Source: an uncultured Clostridia bacterium (GTDB lineage Bacteria > Bacillota > Clostridia > Christensenellales > Borkfalkiaceae). From it: a stretch of DNA of 33,153 nucleotides. Of this stretch, positions 9,452-17,978 are shown in pieces (the stretch's first letter is position 1; each line of letters opens with the position of its first letter). Below the pieces are notes generated by a model. The model saw only the letters and a list, made by a program, of their open reading frames with translations. It searched no databases and had not been told where the DNA came from. The stretch spans positions 1 to 33,153 of the forward strand of contig CAMRTO010000014.1 in the NCBI GenBank assembly GCA_947053655.1. The letters run 5' to 3'. The position numbers were made by a program, and so were the translations under genes.

Positions 9452-12027
9452 GATTTTACCTTTTCGACTAAATCGCCGAGAATCATAAATGCCTGCATGG
9501 GCGACAAATTATCCATATTAATTTCACTTAATATTTTTTCCGTTTCGGAAACAGGTTTTATTTCGTCGTCTGCGCCGCAGTCATTTGCGCAATTAAATTC
9601 CTTCTCGCCGCTTTCTATGCTTTTCAAAATCTCTTTTGCCCTGGCGGTGACTTCGGCGGGCACGCCCGCAAGAGAAGCAACCTCTATTCCGAAGCTTCTG
9701 TTTGCTCCGCCGCGCATAATTTTACGCAAGAAAACCACGCCTCCGTTAATTTCTTTTACGGAAATTTTATAATTTTTAACGCCTTGCATTTTATTTTCAA
9801 GCTCTGTAAGCTCATGATAGTGCGTGGCAAACATAGTTTTTGCGCCTATTTTATCAGTCAAATGCTCTATAACAGCCCATGCTATACTCAAACCGTCGTA
9901 TGTGCTGGTACCCCTGCCGACCTCGTCTAAAATGAGCAAGCTGTTTTTCGTCGCGTTTTGCAAAATGCAGGCAACCTCAATCATTTCAACCATGAAAGTA
10001 CTTTGGTCGGATATTAAATTATCGCTTGCACCCACTCTGGTAAATATTTTATCGATAAGCGGTATACGCGCCGCCTTTGCCGGAACAAAGCAACCCAGGT
10101 GCGCCATTATGGCTATTATTGCAGTCTGACGCATATACGTACTTTTGCCCGCCATGTTAGGGCCGGTGAGAATCATAGTCCTGTTTTCGTATTCGTCAAG
10201 CAAAGTGTCGTTGGCGATAAACCTTTCTTTGGAAATATTTTCGACTACGGGATGACGCCCTTCCTTAATTTCAAGAGGCTCAAAGTTTTCAAGCATTTCT
10301 GGACGGACATATTTATTGGTCTTTGATACCACGGCAAAGCTTAAAATTAAATCAAGCAACGCCACGGCAGACGATATAATTTTGAACTTGCCGATATTTT
10401 CTTCGAGTACGCTTTTAAGTTTTTCATAAAGACAGGCTTCAAGCTTTAAAGCCTTTTCTTCGCTGCCGAGAATTTTCTCCTCAAGTTCTTTAAGTTCGTC
10501 TGTGGTGTACCGTTCGCAATTGGCAAGCGTCTGCCTTCGCTGATAGTGCATCGGTACGTTATCTTTAAACGATTTTGTTACCTCTATGTAATAACCGAAA
10601 ACCCTGTTGAAGCCTATTTTCAGATTTCTTATTCCGGTGCAATCACGCTCGCGCGCTTCCATTTCGAGAATAAGATTACCGCCGTTCTTCCTCATTAGAC
10701 GGAGTTCGTCCAACTGCTCGTTAAAACCGTCTTTGATGTAATCGCCGTCCTTCATTTGCGCCGGCGGCATCTCGGTTATAGCGCTGTTTATTAAATCCGC
10801 AATATCGGTTAAATCGCAAAGATTTACGGAAATATCTTTTAAAATTTCAGATTTGAATCCGGAAAGCTGCATTTTTATATTCGGTACAACCGTCAGAGAA
10901 CGGGCAAGCGCTATGCAGTCCCTGGGCATTATATTGTTGTTGCTAATTTTTCCGCTAAGTCTTTCTATGTCTTTAATTTCTTTCAGCAAATCGACAAGGC
11001 TTAATCTGACCACCGTGGAATCGAACAGTTCTTCCACTCCGTCAAGCCTGTAATTTATATCCTCTTTGCGCGCCAACGGATACAAAACGGAATTATTCAA
11101 TAACCTTGCACCCATTGCCGTATTTGTCTTATCGAGCAACCACAGTAAAGAACCGTATCTCTTACCCTCTCCGAGAGTTTTAATCAGCTCTAAATTTTTA
11201 ATAGCCGCATTGTCCAACTGAACATAGCTTTCATTCCGAACATAATTAATGCCGTCAATGTTTTTTAATGCGCGCATCTGCGTTTCTTTCAGATATTCCA
11301 ATAACGCACCCGAAGCACATACGGCATTAGGTTTATCGCCCACGGCATAAGCCGAAAGAGTCTTTGCGTTGAATTGACTCAACAGACTTCTTTCCGCCGA
11401 AGCATAATCGAAAGCCCATGCGGGATAACTTGAAAAATGCGGAAGAATCCCCTTTGCGATTTCAGGCTCGTCCTTGGAAGCAAAGAGCATTTCGTCGTTA
11501 CAAATGACTTCTTTTACGTTCAGTTTGCACATTTGCAAAATACATTGCCTGACACAGTCATTACCCGCATACTCCGCCGCAGTCAACTCGCCTGTGGTAA
11601 TATCCGCCCAAACCAGAGAAGTAACGTTTCCGTTTTTGTAAGCGCAGGAAATGTAATTGCTTGACTTTTCGTCAAGATGTTCTTCGTCTGTTATAGTTCC
11701 CGCCGTCACGACGCGAACGACGTCGCGGGCAACCATACCTTTGGCGGTTGCCGGGTCTTCGATTTGCTCGCATATGGCAACCTTTTCACCCAAAGAAACA
11801 AGTTTGGCGATATAAGTGTCCGCCGCATGATAAGGCACGCCGCACATGGGCGCACGTTCTTCCAGACCGCAATCTCTGCCGGTCAGCGTCAAACCCAACA
11901 TACCAGAAACCTTTACCGCATCGTCAAAAAACATTTCGTAAAAGTCGCCCAAGCGGTAAAAAATAAGGCAGTCCTTATATTTTTCCTTTACAGAAATATA
12001 ATGTTGCATCATTTGTGAAAGAGCCAT
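9448..12027 (-). CDS. mutS: DNA mismatch repair protein MutS
   Basis: A full-length 859-residue MutS that recognises mismatches and small loops and recruits MutL. The mismatch-reading Phe-x-Glu is in RLGDFYEMFF near residue 28. The ATPase has Walker A GPNMAGKSTYMRQ, Walker B LLILDEVGRGTSTYDG and the FATHYHELTELE switch. Clamp and lever regions are present. The C-terminal tail ends in a helical PMQAFMILGDLVEKV segment. The ATG at 12027 has AAGGAT about ten bases ahead and follows miaB after 11 bases. The stop overlaps mutL. Confidence 0.97.
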   Translation of the reverse strand: MALSQMMQHYISVKEKYKDCLIFYRLGDFYEMFFDDAVKVSGMLGLTLTGRDCGLEERAPMCGVPYHAADTYIAKLVSLGEKVAICEQIEDPATAKGMVARDVVRVVTAGTITDEEHLDEKSSNYISCAYKNGNVTSLVWADITTGELTAAEYAGNDCVRQCILQMCKLNVKEVICNDEMLFASKDEPEIAKGILPHFSSYPAWAFDYASAERSLLSQFNAKTLSAYAVGDKPNAVCASGALLEYLKETQMRALKNIDGINYVRNESYVQLDNAAIKNLELIKTLGEGKRYGSLLWLLDKTNTAMGARLLNNSVLYPLARKEDINYRLDGVEELFDSTVVRLSLVDLLKEIKDIERLSGKISNNNIMPRDCIALARSLTVVPNIKMQLSGFKSEILKDISVNLCDLTDIADLINSAITEMPPAQMKDGDYIKDGFNEQLDELRLMRKNGGNLILEMEARERDCTGIRNLKIGFNRVFGYYIEVTKSFKDNVPMHYQRRQTLANCERYTTDELKELEEKILGSEEKALKLEACLYEKLKSVLEENIGKFKIISSAVALLDLILSFAVVSKTNKYVRPEMLENFEPLEIKEGRHPVVENISKERFIANDTLLDEYENRTMILTGPNMAGKSTYMRQTAIIAIMAHLGCFVPAKAARIPLIDKIFTRVGASDNLISDQSTFMVEMIEVACILQNATKNSLLILDEVGRGTSTYDGLSIAWAVIEHLTDKIGAKTMFATHYHELTELENKMQGVKNYKISVKEINGGVVFLRKIMRGGANRSFGIEVASLAGVPAEVTARAKEILKSIESGEKEFNCANDCGADDEIKPVSETEKILSEINMDNLSPMQAFMILGDLVEKVKS

Positions 12028-12038
12028 AACCGATATCC

Positions 12039-13352
12039 TTAAATTTTCTCCCCTATAAGCGAAATCCCGTTCGCCGACGTAACTTTAAGATTAACAAACT
12101 TCCCTATTGCGTTCTCCGCACTTTTGAAATAACCCATTCTGCCGTAAGTGTCCCTGCCGAGATACATTTCTTTTTTTTCGTCATATCCCTCGCAAAGAAT
12201 TTCGACGGTTTTTCCCACATATGAACAGGAATGCTTTCTTGTCAGCTCGTTAACCAGCGATACTAACCGCATTATACGGCCTTTAGAAATTTCTTCGGGA
12301 ATTTGCCCCGCCATTTTAGCGGCGACCGTGCCCTCTCGTCTGGAATAAACAAAAGTAAACGCAGAAGAATAATCCACTTTTTTAACCAATTCCAACGTGG
12401 ATTGAAAATCCTCCTCCGTCTCACCGGGGAAACCGACTATCAAATCCGTTGTAACGGCGCAATCGGGAACATATTTATGAAGTATTTCGATTTTTTTAAT
12501 GTAATCCGCGACGGTATACTTTCTGTTCATAGCCTTTAATATCCTGTCGGAACCGCTTTGAACGGGCAAATGCACACATTTGCAAATTTTATCGCAGGAA
12601 GCAATTACTTCGGCAAGCTCTTCGGAAAAATCCTTCGGATGACTTGTCATAAATCTCAATCGGAAATTACCTTCTATTGCGGAAATTTTTCTTAAAAGCT
12701 CCGCAAAAGAAATTTCGTCCGAGCCGTTGCCGTACGAATTCACATTTTGTCCGAGTAACGTTATCTCCTTATATCCCTCAGCAACAAGTTCCTTTACTTC
12801 GGATATAATATTTTCGGATTTCCGGCTGCGTTCACGACCGCGTACATACGGAACTATACAGTACGAACAGAAATTGTTGCAACCGTAAGTTATGTTTACC
12901 CAAGCGTTGGGGTAACTTGTTCTGCACGGTTTTTCGCCCTCGCAAATAATTCCGCTATCGTCTTCGATATGTATAACAGGCTTTTTCGTACTCGACTTGG
13001 AAATTATATATTCTTTAAGTTTATGCAAGTTATGAGTGCCGAAAATTATATCGACAAACGGAAATTTATCATGCAAATTTTCCGCTTTGCCCATTTGTTG
13101 CGGCAAACAGCCGCCCACGGCTATAATCATATCTTTTTTTTCGGACTTAAGCTTTTTCAACATACCTATATTGCCGAACGCGTGATTTTCCGCATTCTCC
13201 CTTATACAGCACGTATTGAAAACAACTATGTCGGCGCCACTGACGGAATCGCAACTTTCATAACCGAGATCGGCTAAAATACCCGCTATCTTTTCGGATT
13301 CGTGCACATTCATCTGGCAACCGTATGTAACTATGTGATAATACTTGTTCAT
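12039..13352 (-). CDS. miaB: tRNA-2-methylthio-N6-dimethylallyladenosine synthase MiaB
   Basis: MiaB is a radical-SAM methylthiotransferase that converts i6A37 to ms2i6A37. The 437-residue protein has the N-terminal methylthiotransferase domain (TYGCQMNVHESEK, then NTCCIRENA and GGCLPQQ supplying the auxiliary Fe-S cysteines), the radical-SAM triad C158-xxx-C162-xx-C165 (CNNFCSYC), and a C-terminal TRAM domain. An in-frame TTG at 13400 would add 16 residues, but it lies in the -35 box of the promoter, so the ATG at 13352 with AGGAAG close upstream is preferred. It is the first gene of the miaB-mutS-mutL-miaA-ynbB operon. Confidence 0.96.
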   Translation of the reverse strand: MNKYYHIVTYGCQMNVHESEKIAGILADLGYESCDSVSGADIVVFNTCCIRENAENHAFGNIGMLKKLKSEKKDMIIAVGGCLPQQMGKAENLHDKFPFVDIIFGTHNLHKLKEYIISKSSTKKPVIHIEDDSGIICEGEKPCRTSYPNAWVNITYGCNNFCSYCIVPYVRGRERSRKSENIISEVKELVAEGYKEITLLGQNVNSYGNGSDEISFAELLRKISAIEGNFRLRFMTSHPKDFSEELAEVIASCDKICKCVHLPVQSGSDRILKAMNRKYTVADYIKKIEILHKYVPDCAVTTDLIVGFPGETEEDFQSTLELVKKVDYSSAFTFVYSRREGTVAAKMAGQIPEEISKGRIMRLVSLVNELTRKHSCSYVGKTVEILCEGYDEKKEMYLGRDTYGRMGYFKSAENAIGKFVNLKVTSANGISLIGEKI

Positions 13353-13371
13353 GATCTTCCTATTAAAATCA

Positions 13372-13400
13372 ATTATACAATTTTTTAAAACTTTTTTCAA
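13372..13400 (-). promoter_or_regulatory. Promoter of the miaB-mutS-mutL-miaA operon
   Basis: On the minus strand TTGAAA (13395-13400), 17 bases and a perfect TATAAT (13372-13377). Transcription would begin near 13365, about a dozen bases before the miaB ATG. Confidence 0.7.
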
Positions 13401-13442
13401 TAAATTTGCAACAATTATTTGATTTTATAAATACTAACTTTA

Positions 13443-15665
13443 ATGACAAAGTTTTTAAAGATAGTCGGACTGATACTTTTAGGATACCTGATAATATTTT
13501 CCGCTTTGCTTCTTACGTTCTCGGTAATAACAAAAGACGCCTATTTGGATAGAAGCAAGCTTATCGGTTCGCATCAAAACGTAATAATCTGCGACGAAAA
13601 CGGAAACGAAATTACAAGCGCATCACTTGAAGGAAAAAATAAAAGCGTCAGAATCGAAGATTTGCAGCCGCATATTATTAACGCGTTCATCGCGTCCGAA
13701 GACAGAAATTTTTATAAACATAACGGGCTTAATTATAAGCGCATGATCAAAGCGTTTTACAAAAATATTGTTTCCCGCTCCTTTAAAGAGGGTGCCTCCA
13801 CTATAAGCCAGCAGCTTATAAAAAACACGCATTTGTCAAACGACAAAACTATTAAAAGAAAGCTGAACGAAATTAAACTGACAAGACAACTTGAAAAAAA
13901 ATACAGTAAAAACGATATATTGGAAATGTATCTCAATACCATATATTTCGGGCATAGCTGTTACGGACTGCAAAGCGCCGCGCAATTTTACTTTGACAAA
14001 AAAGCCGAGAATCTCAATCTTACGGAAAGCGCAACGATTGTCGGACTTTTGGCTTCGCCCAACAATTTTTCACCTTTCAAAAATCCCGAAAAAAGCCTTA
14101 AAAGAAGAAATATGGTTCTCAAGGCAATGGCGGAATGTAAATACATTGACGAGAGCGCCTATAAAAGCAATGCGGAAAAACCGCTTGACCCTCTCGCTAA
14201 AGCAAAACAATCCAAATACGGAGATTATATTAACGCCTTGTTCGACGAGCTCGAAGAAATCGACTTCGATTTTTATAAATTATCCGAAGGATGTACGATA
14301 AAGACGTATCTGAACACAGATTTGCAACAATTCATAGAAAACACGCAGTATCCGTGCGACAATTCGGTTATTGTAACCGATAACGCGACCGGCGGAGTTA
14401 ACGCATATAAATGCACAATCAACGGCGCAAAACGGCAACCCGGTTCTACCGTAAAACCTTTATTTGTTTATGGCCCCGCAATCGAAGAAAAACAACTTCA
14501 TACCTTCACTAAAATAACGGATGAAAAAACAAATTTTAACGGATACGAACCTGAAAATTACGATAAAAGATACCACGGTACCGTAACGGTAACGCAAAGC
14601 CTTGCGCAAAGTCTGAACATTCCGGCCGTTAAAACCTTAAATGCGCTTACAGTAAAAAAAGCGGAAAAATATATTGCAAAAATGAACATTAAGCTGGAAG
14701 ACGAAGAAAAAAACCTCAGCTTGGCGCTCGGCGGCATGAAATACGGCATGAGCCTTAAAGACATTGCGGATTGTTATTCCGTTTTCCCCAACAAGGGATT
14801 TTACTGTCCGTCACGCTTCATAAAGCAAATAATCGCAAAAGACGGAAAAACAATATATTCCCATGAAAAGTTTGCAAATAATGTTTACTCGGAAGGAACC
14901 TGCTCTTTAGTAAACGAAATGTTGATTGAAACCGTTCAAAACGGAACGGCTAAAAAACTCAAAAAAAATTACGATGTTGCCTCCAAGACAGGCACTTGCG
15001 GCAACGAAAACGGAAACACGGACGCATATGCGATGGCTTATACAAGCGAAAAATGCTTCGGGGTTTGGTTGGGTGACAGAGATAATAAAAGGTTATCCGT
15101 AACGGGCGGAAACCAATGCTGTTCCGTTTTATCGGAAGTTTTGGATAGCGTTTATAAAGACCACAACCCGCCCGCATTGGATGTCGAAAGCGGAACAACA
15201 ACATTGGAAATAGACTGCGAAGAATATTACCAAGACGACAAAATTACAATTGCCGACCCACTGTGCCCTAAACTCAACAGGCTTAAAGTAAAGGTTTTAA
15301 ACTCCAATATTCCCACTATGCAATCTGACAGATTTAATAATCCGATTATTCCGGATCCGCTTATTTCGGTCACAAAAGGCACAGTAAGCATCAAACTATG
15401 TCAGACAAAGTACTATTTATATAGAATAAATAGGGTAGAAAATGATACAAAGCGATGCATCTATGACGGTAAATGGATAGATACTGTTGTCGACAAACCG
15501 CAGGAAGGCACCTATACCTATACTGTTACTCCGTACTATGACGACGGAACCACAAAGCATTACGGGAAAGAAATTCTTCTTCCTTCCGTTAATTTGCAAA
15601 ATGACACACAGTCACCTCAGGTAAAAATTCCGGATATTGCCGACAAGGATTGGTACAATCAATGA
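13443..15665 (+). CDS. Class A penicillin-binding protein (peptidoglycan glycosyltransferase / transpeptidase)
   Basis: A 740-residue bifunctional cell-wall synthase that polymerises lipid II and cross-links the stem peptides. One N-terminal membrane helix (about 5-29) anchors it, with the rest outside. The GT51 domain has catalytic E86 in ASEDRNFYKH, then EGASTISQQLIKN, KRKLNEIKL and YLNTIYFGHSCYG. The transpeptidase has nucleophile S335 and K338 (GSTVK), S390-L-N392 and K515-T-G517. S335 comes early because the linker and the first transpeptidase strands are short. The C-terminal 130 residues look like a fibronectin-III-type beta domain. No ribosome site precedes the ATG at 13443. It stands alone between divergent miaB and convergent thiI. 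Confidence 0.93.
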   Translation: MTKFLKIVGLILLGYLIIFSALLLTFSVITKDAYLDRSKLIGSHQNVIICDENGNEITSASLEGKNKSVRIEDLQPHIINAFIASEDRNFYKHNGLNYKRMIKAFYKNIVSRSFKEGASTISQQLIKNTHLSNDKTIKRKLNEIKLTRQLEKKYSKNDILEMYLNTIYFGHSCYGLQSAAQFYFDKKAENLNLTESATIVGLLASPNNFSPFKNPEKSLKRRNMVLKAMAECKYIDESAYKSNAEKPLDPLAKAKQSKYGDYINALFDELEEIDFDFYKLSEGCTIKTYLNTDLQQFIENTQYPCDNSVIVTDNATGGVNAYKCTINGAKRQPGSTVKPLFVYGPAIEEKQLHTFTKITDEKTNFNGYEPENYDKRYHGTVTVTQSLAQSLNIPAVKTLNALTVKKAEKYIAKMNIKLEDEEKNLSLALGGMKYGMSLKDIADCYSVFPNKGFYCPSRFIKQIIAKDGKTIYSHEKFANNVYSEGTCSLVNEMLIETVQNGTAKKLKKNYDVASKTGTCGNENGNTDAYAMAYTSEKCFGVWLGDRDNKRLSVTGGNQCCSVLSEVLDSVYKDHNPPALDVESGTTTLEIDCEEYYQDDKITIADPLCPKLNRLKVKVLNSNIPTMQSDRFNNPIIPDPLISVTKGTVSIKLCQTKYYLYRINRVENDTKRCIYDGKWIDTVVDKPQEGTYTYTVTPYYDDGTTKHYGKEILLPSVNLQNDTQSPQVKIPDIADKDWYNQ

Positions 15666-15696
15666 AGCGACGCCGAATTTCGGCGTCGCTTTTTTT
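15666..15696 (+). terminator. Rho-independent terminator after the penicillin-binding protein gene
   Basis: AGCGACGCCG (15666-15675), loop AATTT, CGGCGTCGCT (15681-15690), then seven T (15690-15696). It starts at the base after the stop codon. The T run overlaps the stop codon of convergent thiI. On the minus strand the hairpin lacks a T tail. Confidence 0.93.
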
Positions 15697-16849
15697 AAAC
15701 TTTAATAACTTCTATATTCGCCAAAGCTTCGTCTATCAGTAAAGAAACGTTCAGCTTGCTTTCCTCCGCTTCGACCTCCGCCAATTTCGGTCTGGTAACA
15801 GGATGCTCGGGAAGAAACACCGTACAACAATCTTCATAAGGTTCAATCGAGGTTGCATAAGTGCCTATCGCTCTGCTACGCTCGATAATTTCATCTTTAT
15901 CAAAACCGCACAACGGTCTCAACACAGGCAATTTGCCGATTACGCTGTTTGACGACGTCATGCCTTCAATTGTCTGGCTCGCAACCTGGGCAAGACTTTC
16001 GCCTGTGATTATACATTGCGCATCGTTTTTTATAGCTATACGTTCCGAAAGCCTCATCATAAAGCGCCTTAACAAGGTCACCATATAATCGGCATTACAA
16101 TTTTTGTGAATTTCTTCTTGAATATGAGTAACCGAAACGATATTTAATTTAATACCGCAGGTATAGGGTGATAAAATTTTCGCAAGCTCGATTACCTTTT
16201 CCTTAGCCATCATATTCGTATAGGGATAACTGTGAAAATGTATACACTCCAAACTCATACCGCGCTTGGCAATCATATAGCCCGCCACAGGACTGTCTAT
16301 CCCGCCCGAAAGTAAAAGCATGCCTTTACCCGCAGTGCCCACGGGCATACCGCCCGCTCCCTTAAAAAATTTTCCGAATACCAAGGCAGTGCCGTTTTCA
16401 CGTAAATCGATATAGACAGTGCTTTGCGGATTACGTACGTCAACTTTCAAATTTCTATTGTTTTCAAGCAATTTACCGCCGATTTCAGCGCTGATTTGCA
16501 TAGAATTTAAGGGAAAAGCCTTATCCGCGCGATGCGTTTCTACCTTAAAAGTACCGTTTTCGGGGCAAACCGAAAGCGCCGCTTCGTAAATATTCTGTAA
16601 ATCTGACGAAACTTTCAGGGCAATACTAAGAGAATGAATCCCGAAAACCTTCATTAAACGGTTTACAACGGTATAGGTATCCTCTTCATTAAAATTTTCA
16701 ACCAGATATCTGCCGCTTAACCGTCTGAGTTCGTGTCTTATTCCTCTTAAATTTTTCTCTATATTTACCGCAAAAACTTTTTCGAACCAACCTCTGTTTT
16801 TGCCCTTTAAATGTATTTCGGCATATCTGATTATAATTACTTTTTCCAT
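15695..16849 (-). CDS. thiI: tRNA 4-thiouridine synthase ThiI (short form without rhodanese domain)
   Basis: ThiI adenylates U8 of tRNA and replaces its oxygen with sulfur; in many bacteria it also supplies sulfur for the thiamine thiazole. The 384-residue protein has an N-terminal ferredoxin-like plus THUMP region (about 1-165) and a PP-loop domain with SGGIDSP from S181. The C-terminal rhodanese domain of E. coli ThiI is missing, as is usual in Firmicutes, and the end CCTVFLPEHPVTRPKL fits that class. Its sulfur donor is probably the cysteine desulfurase encoded immediately upstream, one base away. It is the last gene of the long arg-car-nifS-thiI set. Confidence 0.95.
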   Translation of the reverse strand: MEKVIIIRYAEIHLKGKNRGWFEKVFAVNIEKNLRGIRHELRRLSGRYLVENFNEEDTYTVVNRLMKVFGIHSLSIALKVSSDLQNIYEAALSVCPENGTFKVETHRADKAFPLNSMQISAEIGGKLLENNRNLKVDVRNPQSTVYIDLRENGTALVFGKFFKGAGGMPVGTAGKGMLLLSGGIDSPVAGYMIAKRGMSLECIHFHSYPYTNMMAKEKVIELAKILSPYTCGIKLNIVSVTHIQEEIHKNCNADYMVTLLRRFMMRLSERIAIKNDAQCIITGESLAQVASQTIEGMTSSNSVIGKLPVLRPLCGFDKDEIIERSRAIGTYATSIEPYEDCCTVFLPEHPVTRPKLAEVEAEESKLNVSLLIDEALANIEVIKV

Positions 16850-16850
16850 T

Positions 16851-17978
16851 TTACGCCATTATATCCTTTCTGTTCTTTACAACGGAATTCATTATTTCCG
16901 CCGCTTCTTCTATTTCCTGTACGGTGTTTTCAGCCGAAAAACTAATTCTAAGCGCACCGTCCGCCATATTTTCCTTTAATCCGCACGCCAATAATACCCT
17001 CGAATATCTTTTTTTCGAATTTGACGAGCAAGCCGATCCTGTTCCCACAATCAATCCCTTGTCGTTCAGTTCGTGCATAACGGTTTCACCGCGCAAGCCG
17101 TCCGCAATTACGGATACAATATAAGGCGAAGCTTTATCGGAAGATAATACTTTAAAAAGACTTTTATTAAGCTTTGATATTAAAATTTGATTCAAACGAC
17201 AGACTTTCTCATAATCGGATTTTAAATTTCGGTATTTACTTGTCGCAGCATGTTCGAAGCATTTTATCGCAAAAACATTCTCCGTGCCGCTCCTGAGCCC
17301 TGCCTCCTGTCCGCCGCCGTAAATATACGGTTTAATGACTGTCTGTTTCCTTTTTATAAGCGCACCGCAGCCCTTAATTCCGCCTATTTTATGTGCGCTT
17401 ACAGAATATAAATCTACAAATGAGGACAATTTGAACGGTATTTTTCCAAAAGCCTGAACACCGTCCGAGTGAAACAATGTCCGCTCGCTTTTTAATTTAA
17501 CTTTCTCCGCAATAGAATTAACGTCGTTTATTGCACCCGTTTCGTTATTGACGTGAATTACCGAAACGAGCGAGGTGTTTTCGTCTACAAGACTCAAAAG
17601 TTTTTCTACGTTTACGCTTCCGTCCGCATTTAAATCCGCGAAACGTACTTCCGTACCCCTGAGTTTAAGTTCGCTCATTGCCGCAAAAACGGCAGCATGC
17701 TCGCCATAAGTGGTAACCACATTACCGCGTTTACCGCCACAAAATATCGCCTGATTGTCGGCTTCCGTTCCGCCGGAAGTAAAAATAAGGGAATATTTTT
17801 CTTCGTCGGCAATAAGCGAAATCAACTTACTTCTCGCTTTTTTAATTTCAAGATGCAAATTATAACCCTCCGCATACAGCGCGGAAGGATTATAATATTC
17901 CGATAAAATAAATTTTTCGGCAGCGCGGACGCTTTCGTCATTCGGCTTTGTCGTTGCCGCATTATCAAGATAAATCAT
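16851..17978 (-). CDS. Cysteine desulfurase, NifS/IscS type, paired with ThiI
   Basis: A 375-residue PLP enzyme that takes sulfur from cysteine as an enzyme persulfide. MIYLDNAATTKP opens the protein, K197 in SVSAHKIGGIKG binds PLP, and C317 in GTGSACSSNS is the persulfide-carrying cysteine on a short loop. The adjacent thiI and the lack of any iscU or suf gene suggest a dedicated tRNA thiolation role, as for Bacillus NifZ. Its ATG overlaps the stop of the carB-dapF fusion by one base (TAATG), which implies reinitiation by the same ribosomes. Confidence 0.93.
   Translation of the reverse strand: MIYLDNAATTKPNDESVRAAEKFILSEYYNPSALYAEGYNLHLEIKKARSKLISLIADEEKYSLIFTSGGTEADNQAIFCGGKRGNVVTTYGEHAAVFAAMSELKLRGTEVRFADLNADGSVNVEKLLSLVDENTSLVSVIHVNNETGAINDVNSIAEKVKLKSERTLFHSDGVQAFGKIPFKLSSFVDLYSVSAHKIGGIKGCGALIKRKQTVIKPYIYGGGQEAGLRSGTENVFAIKCFEHAATSKYRNLKSDYEKVCRLNQILISKLNKSLFKVLSSDKASPYIVSVIADGLRGETVMHELNDKGLIVGTGSACSSNSKKRYSRVLLACGLKENMADGALRISFSAENTVQEIEEAAEIMNSVVKNRKDIMA

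Noticed and set aside
13353..13400. TTG start that would lengthen MiaB by 16 residues
   Set aside because: The TTG is part of the -35 box of the miaB promoter and the added residues do not resemble MiaB.
15666..15696. Bidirectional terminator also serving thiI
   Set aside because: On the minus strand the hairpin is followed by mixed sequence with no T run, so only the plus-strand use is supported.
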